Part shown: in pieces, positions 43,602 through 47,759 of the stretch | Layout: every line of letters begins with the position of its first letter | Numbering within the stretch: the stretch's first letter is position 1 | Source of the DNA: Lysobacteraceae bacterium PS02065 | GTDB taxonomy: Bacteria; Pseudomonadota; Gammaproteobacteria; Xanthomonadales; Rhodanobacteraceae | NCBI GenBank assembly: GCA_029959555.1 | Contig: JASCPI010000040.1 | Span: 1-47,759 of the forward strand | Reading direction: 5' to 3' | Length of the DNA stretch: 47,759 nucleotides | The notes under the pieces: generated by a model | What the model saw: the letters and a program-made list of their open reading frames with translations, nothing else | Told to the model about the DNA's origin: nothing | The model's database searches: none | Translations under genes and position numbers: made by a program

Positions 43602-44684
43602 ATGTCCCGCGCCTCTTCCCCCAGCAGCGCCCCGGTCGGGTCGCTGTGCATCCTGCGCACCTCGGCGATAGGCGACGTCACCCACGTGGTGCCGCTCGTC
43701 CGCACGCTGCAGGAACACTGGCCCGACACGACGATCACCTGGCTGGTCGGCAAGCTCGAACACAAGCTGGTCGGCGACCTGCCCGGCGTCGAGTTCATCG
43801 TGTTCGACAAGGCGGCGCGCCGCGAAGGCTTCCGCGCCGTGCGCGAGAAGCTCGCCGGACGGCGCTTCGACGCGCTGCTGCACATGCAGATCGCCCTGCG
43901 CGCCAACCTGCTCAGCGTGCTCGTGAAATCGCCGTTGCGCATCGGCTACGACCGCAAGCGCTCCAAGGATCTGCACGGCCTTTTCATCAACTGCCGCATC
44001 CCGGCACGCAGCGGCGAGCATGTGCTGGACGCCATGGCGAGCTTCCTCGAGCCGCTCGGCCTCCAGCAGACCGACGTACGCTGGGACATCCCTATCCCCG
44101 AGACCGCCGAGGCATTCGCCGCGAACGCGTTGCCGGAGGGGCCCCGCACGCTGCTGATCAGTCCGGCCTCGAGCCACCGCCTGCGCAACTGGCGGGCCGA
44201 GCGCTACGCCGCGGTCGCCGACCACGCCGCCCACGAGATGGGCTGGCGCGTCGTGCTGTGTGGAGGGCCGAGTGAATTCGAGCGCGAGTTCGGTGACGAG
44301 ATCCTCTCGCACATGCAGACGCGTCCGGTCGACCTGATCGGCAAGGACACGCTCAAGCAGCTTCTCGCGCTGCTGCGCCGCGTCGATCTCGTGCTGTGCC
44401 CCGATTCCGGCCCCATGCACATGGCCAATGCCGTCGGTACGCCCGTGCTCGGCCTGCATGCCGCCAGCAATCCGGACCGCTCCGGGCCGTATTCCGATCG
44501 CCAGTGGTGCGTGAACCGCTACGACGACGCCGCGCGCAAGTACCGCCGCAAGCCTGCCAGCGCGCTTCCCTGGGGTACCAAGCTCGAACACGTCGGCGTC
44601 ATGGACCTCATCACGGTGGACGACGTGATCGAGCGGCTCGAGACGTTCGCGACCCGAGTGCCTGCACGCGTTCAGCGAGATTGA
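43602..44684 (+). CDS. Lipopolysaccharide heptosyltransferase (GT9)
   Basis: GT9-family transferase of 360 residues that adds heptose (or a related sugar) to the LPS core. The N-terminal acceptor domain has LRTSAIGDVTHVVPLVRTLQ. The C-terminal donor domain has SPASSHRLRNWRAERYA, the nucleotide region LVLCPDSGPMHMANAVGTPVLGL and the following SGPY. The ATG at 43602 follows AAGG. WaaC-, WaaF- and WaaQ-type transferases are hard to separate by sequence. Confidence 0.88.
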   Translation: MSRASSPSSAPVGSLCILRTSAIGDVTHVVPLVRTLQEHWPDTTITWLVGKLEHKLVGDLPGVEFIVFDKAARREGFRAVREKLAGRRFDALLHMQIALRANLLSVLVKSPLRIGYDRKRSKDLHGLFINCRIPARSGEHVLDAMASFLEPLGLQQTDVRWDIPIPETAEAFAANALPEGPRTLLISPASSHRLRNWRAERYAAVADHAAHEMGWRVVLCGGPSEFEREFGDEILSHMQTRPVDLIGKDTLKQLLALLRRVDLVLCPDSGPMHMANAVGTPVLGLHAASNPDRSGPYSDRQWCVNRYDDAARKYRRKPASALPWGTKLEHVGVMDLITVDDVIERLETFATRVPARVQRD

Positions 44685-44745
44685 CGGGAGCTGAATCCCG
44701 AACCGGCGCTAGGTGGCTGGCTCGAATTGTGCACCGCATCATTGC

Positions 44746-45354
44746 ATGATGATGCCCATGCTTCCCGAGCCCCCCGAATCGTCCTACCGCTCCGCACTGC
44801 GCCCGCCACGACGTTCCGAGGCCGTGGGCAGCGTGCGTCAGGACACGACAACCCGGGGCCGCCCGTTCACCGCACGCGACGGCCGGCCACTGATCCTGCG
44901 CGCGATCCGGCCGGACGACGTCGACGCCTTGCGTCGTGCGTTCTCGCGCATGACCCCCGAGCAGGTGCGCATGCGCGTGTTCCATGCGCTCAACGAGCTT
45001 CCCGAGCCGATCGCGCGCTACATGTGCAACGTCGATCCGGAGAAGACCGCCGCGTTCGTGGTCACCGATGCCGACGGCGGAGAGATCCGCGCCGAGGCGC
45101 GCGTGCACTTCGATCCGGTGTCGGCCACCGCCGAATTCGGCATCGCCGTCGATCCTGCCTTCATCGGACAGGGACTGGGCCTGGCGCTCATGCTCGAGCT
45201 CGTGGAGGCCAGTCGCGCGAGAGGCATGATCGGCATGTGGGGCGACGTGCTCGTCGAGAACACGCCGATGCTGGCCCTCACGGACAGACTCGCCTTCGTT
45301 CGTTCGACGACGCCGGGTGACCCCGGCGTACTGCGGCTCACGCTGGACCTCTGA
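44746..45354 (+). CDS. GNAT-family acetyltransferase
   Basis: Protein of about 202 residues. The GNAT fold is clear: PLILRAIRPDDVDALRRAFSRM at the start of the domain, and the acetyl-CoA pyrophosphate loop FIGQGLGLALMLELVE near 139-155. This resembles the GNAT part of Pat-type protein acetyltransferases, but without their acyl-CoA-synthetase-like part. Several ATGs (44746, 44749, 44752, 44758) and no good ribosome-binding site leave the start uncertain. The first 45 residues are unconserved in character. Confidence 0.8.
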   Translation: MMMPMLPEPPESSYRSALRPPRRSEAVGSVRQDTTTRGRPFTARDGRPLILRAIRPDDVDALRRAFSRMTPEQVRMRVFHALNELPEPIARYMCNVDPEKTAAFVVTDADGGEIRAEARVHFDPVSATAEFGIAVDPAFIGQGLGLALMLELVEASRARGMIGMWGDVLVENTPMLALTDRLAFVRSTTPGDPGVLRLTLDL

Positions 45355-45439
45355 CACGGCTGGAACTCGGCGGAGCTTTCGCGCACAGTGACCGCTTTCC
45401 CTGTCAGGGGTGCGCATGCCGGTGTCCGGAGAATCCACG

Positions 45440-45976
45440 ATGCAGGACAGGTCGTTCACCATCGTGCGCGACTGGCAGTGCCTCGCCCAGGACGACGCGG
45501 ATGCGATCGTCGAGCTCTGGCTGCGTGAAGGGGCGTTGACGGACCGGGCGCGCGCTCGCGATCGACTGCCCCAGGTCGTGTCCCACGCCCGCGATGCGAC
45601 CGGAGCCATCGTCGGCGTCTGCACCGCCTACGCGGACATCCTTCCGCAGACGGGCCAGCCCATGTACCACTACCGCTCGTTCGTCGCCGCGGCGTGGCGC
45701 TCCAGTCTCGTCGTCCGCTCCCTCATCCTCGATGCGGTCCGCTGCCTCGAGGCTTACGCCGCCGAGAACGACTACCCGTGCGTGGGCATCGTCGTCGAGC
45801 TGGAGAATCCCCGATTCCGCGATGCCCTCGCCGATGCGCCGGTCTGGCGTGCGTCCGGCATTCGCCTCGTCTACGTCGGCAGGAGCGCGCGTGGCCTCGA
45901 CCTGCGGCTGCAGTACTTCCGCGGTGCCTCCCTGCGACGGGTGAGATCCACTCCCGAGACGACGATTGCCGGCTGA
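45440..45976 (+). CDS. Unknown protein, possibly a GNAT-fold domain
   Basis: Soluble protein of 178 residues; the family is not recognised. The central stretch GVCTAYADILPQT, then YRSFVAAAWRSSLVVRSLILDAVRCLEAYAAEN recalls a GNAT strand followed by the CoA-binding helix, but the Q/RxxGxG loop is degenerate (VAAAWRSS). The ATG at 45440 follows CCGGAGA; an ATG at 45416 is the alternative. It lies 85 bases after a clear GNAT gene. Confidence 0.65.
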   Translation: MQDRSFTIVRDWQCLAQDDADAIVELWLREGALTDRARARDRLPQVVSHARDATGAIVGVCTAYADILPQTGQPMYHYRSFVAAAWRSSLVVRSLILDAVRCLEAYAAENDYPCVGIVVELENPRFRDALADAPVWRASGIRLVYVGRSARGLDLRLQYFRGASLRRVRSTPETTIAG

Positions 45977-46132
45977 TTCCCTGCGCGCGAGTACGGGGTT
46001 GGTTGGCCCGGATGGGGGTGCTAAGCTCGATGACGGTGTCATGAATGCATCGGTCCGGGGGTTCGGCGGACCTTTGCGCCTGTAGGGATCGACATCGTCG
46101 ATCTGCCACGCGATCACCCTGGGGACAATCCG

Positions 46133-47692
46133 ATGACTCATTCGTACCGCACGGCACGCCCGCGCCTCACGCCGCTGGCTGCCTGCGTCGCTCTCGCTTT
46201 CGCGGTAGGCGCGACGGCTCCCGTCGAAACGCGGGCGCAGCAGAAATCGACCCGCGCCGAACCGGCGCCCCTTTCCGAGCGTCTGCGCAGGACCAGCGAC
46301 GGCTTCAAGCAGATCCAGCGCGCCCGCCTCGAGGCAGGCTGGGAGAAGGCCCGTTCGGTCGCACCGCGGCCCGCCGGCACCACGCCCGTCACGTCGTGCG
46401 CGGACGACGGCAGCGCCGGCACCCTGCGTGAGGTGATCACCAACGCAGTCGATGGCGACGTCGTCGACCTCTCCGCGCTCACCTGCAGCACGATCACGCT
46501 CACGACCGGCGGCCTGGCGATCAACGTCGACAATCTCAGCATCATCGGCCCGGGCGCCACGGCGCTCACGATCGATGCCGCCGGCGGCGGCACGGCATTC
46601 GACTTCTTCGGCGCCGAATACGGCGGCTACGGAACGCTCTCGGTGACCGGCCTCACGCTCACCAACGGTTATTACCTCGATGCCGCTGGCGGCGGCATCT
46701 GGGCCGGCAACGGCGGCAGCGTCGTCCTCACCGATTCCGCGGTGACCAACTCGACCTCGAACGGCAAGTACGCGAGCGGCGGTGGCGTGTTCGCCGATGG
46801 CAACGTGACCATCGTGAACTCGACCATCAGCGGCAACCTCGCCGACAGCAGCAAGTACGACGGCGTCGGTGGCGGCGTCTACGCCAACGGCAACGTCTCC
46901 ATCACGAACAGCACGATCTCTGGCAATACCGCCCGTTCCAACGGCAGCTACCAGAGCGATTACGACCCGACCGGCGCGGGTCTCGGCGGCGGCGTCGCGG
47001 CCGGTGGCATCGTGACCGTTTCCAACTCGACGATCAGCGGCAACGCGGCCAGCTATGGCGGTGGTGTGGCAGCCGGCGGTATCGGCGCGTTGACCAACAG
47101 CACGGTGACGCTCAATACGGCCAGTACGTCCAACAGTTCGGGCACGTTCGGCGCGGAAGGCGGCGGCGTGGTGATCCTTTCGACCTCGCCGAAGACCGGC
47201 GTCGCGCCCCTCGGCGTCGGCGCCACCGATATCGGCAGCTCCATCCTGTTCGGCAACTCGGGCGGAGGCACGTCCTACGGCGCCGATCTCGGCGGATCGG
47301 GATACGCGGCGGTCTCGGGAGCCAATGCGCTGGTCGGTTCGTCGACACTCGCCCTGCCCCCCGGGACGCTGAGCTCCAATCCGTTGCTGGCCCCGCTCGC
47401 GGACAACGGTGGCCCGACGCAGACCCATGCGCTCGGCGCGGGAAGCCCCGCACTGAATGCCGGAAACAACGCCCAGGGCCTCACCACCGATCAGCGTGGC
47501 GAGGGTTTCCCGCGCGTGTCCGGGGCGACGGCCGACATCGGTGCCTTCGAGACGCAAGCCGGTGGAGGCGGACCGGATCCGACACCGGCCGTGGCGCTTC
47601 CGACCATGTCGACCTGGGCGCTCGCGCTCATGGCCGGCCTGCTCGGACTGTTCGGCTGGCGTCGTCGCCGCGACGAGCAGGCCTTGCGCTGA
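46133..47692 (+). CDS. Secreted parallel beta-helix protein with IPTL-CTERM-type sorting tail
   Basis: Exported protein of 519 residues. A signal peptide covers about 1-36. A polar segment (40-76) leads to a Gly/Ser/Thr/Asn-rich beta-helix, with repeats around NSTISGN at 229-235, 259-265, 298-304 and a variant near 322-328. ADNGGPTQTHALGAGSPALNAG, broken here before SPALNAG, and ADIGAFE mark a choice-of-anchor-Q type end. The tail from about 489 (LPTMSTW, a hydrophobic helix, then GWRRRR) is a variant of the IPTL-CTERM signal. Partner sorting enzymes are not in the window. A terminator follows. Confidence 0.87.
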   Translation: MTHSYRTARPRLTPLAACVALAFAVGATAPVETRAQQKSTRAEPAPLSERLRRTSDGFKQIQRARLEAGWEKARSVAPRPAGTTPVTSCADDGSAGTLREVITNAVDGDVVDLSALTCSTITLTTGGLAINVDNLSIIGPGATALTIDAAGGGTAFDFFGAEYGGYGTLSVTGLTLTNGYYLDAAGGGIWAGNGGSVVLTDSAVTNSTSNGKYASGGGVFADGNVTIVNSTISGNLADSSKYDGVGGGVYANGNVSITNSTISGNTARSNGSYQSDYDPTGAGLGGGVAAGGIVTVSNSTISGNAASYGGGVAAGGIGALTNSTVTLNTASTSNSSGTFGAEGGGVVILSTSPKTGVAPLGVGATDIGSSILFGNSGGGTSYGADLGGSGYAAVSGANALVGSSTLALPPGTLSSNPLLAPLADNGGPTQTHALGAGSPALNAGNNAQGLTTDQRGEGFPRVSGATADIGAFETQAGGGGPDPTPAVALPTMSTWALALMAGLLGLFGWRRRRDEQALR

Positions 47693-47699
47693 ACCCACA

Positions 47700-47725
47700 C
47701 GTCGCGGGAGTTCCCTCCCGCGACG
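47700..47725 (+). terminator. Hairpin terminator after the beta-helix gene
   Basis: An 11-bp perfect GC-rich stem (CGTCGCGGGAG and its complement) with loop TTCC begins 7 bases after the stop. It is followed by GCTTTC, a short U-tract, so it is a fair intrinsic terminator. Confidence 0.65.
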
Positions 47726-47759
47726 GCTTTCATGGAGGGCGGCCGCTCATCCTCGGCCG

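Noticed and set aside
44685..44701. Small inverted repeat after the heptosyltransferase
   Set aside because: The stem is only about 5 bp (CGGGA/TCCCG) with no U-run, too weak to call a terminator.

Overview
This 47.8 kb window is GC-rich, almost fully coding chromosome. It looks like a gammaproteobacterium of the order Xanthomonadales (Lysobacterales), perhaps near Rhodanobacteraceae. The evidence is gene order (algU/rpoE-mucA-mucB-mucD-lepA-lepB-rnc-era-recO; rpmF-fabH-fabD-fabG-acpP-fabF-pabB-mltG-tmk-holB-pilZ; dnaX-ybaB-recR) together with a Kdo kinase, a Slp lipoprotein and an IPTL-CTERM-type sorting tail. Family placement is an inference from gene content. I see no insertion sequence, prophage, integron or CRISPR array.

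Left part (1-13053, all minus strand, so read right to left). A receiver-PAS-GAF-GGDEF-EAL protein and a small partner gene come first. Then follow the envelope-stress sigma factor, its anti-sigma factor RseA, RseB, the periplasmic protease MucD, LepA, two tandem signal peptidases, a DUF4845 membrane protein, RNase III, Era and the start of RecO. ECF-type promoters lie upstream of rpoE and of mucD. rnc has no ordinary start codon and appears to start at ATT overlapping the preceding stop.

Middle part (13171-29626). A fused fatty-acid beta-oxidation enzyme is on the plus strand. Opposite it is a long minus-strand run for fatty-acid synthesis and linked functions: yceD, rpmF, fabH, a kinase-fold membrane protein, fabD, fabG, acpP, fabF, pabB, mltG, tmk, holB, pilZ and panE. 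plsX is absent from its usual place between rpmF and fabH. A plus-strand pair (small membrane coiled-coil protein and Maf) and a GT39-type glycosyltransferase close this part.

Right part (29642-47759). A moxR-DUF58-transglutaminase operon and slp run on the plus strand. The recombination/replication group dnaX-ybaB-recR-HIT is on the minus strand. tRNA-Ser(GGA) and the 4.5S SRP RNA follow. The molybdopterin genes moaC-moaD-moaE and moaA are separated by two tandem paralogous secreted proteins of unknown function on the opposite strand. moaA shares an operon with a metallo-beta-lactamase-fold hydrolase and the LPS Kdo kinase, divergent from a heptosyltransferase. The window ends with a GNAT acetyltransferase, an unknown GNAT-like protein and a secreted beta-helix protein followed by a terminator.

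Most of the window is conserved housekeeping. The best candidates for undescribed biology are the tandem secreted pair at 39061-40961, the predicted pseudokinase inside the fatty-acid operon, the small gene coupled to the GGDEF-EAL protein, and the non-canonical rnc start.
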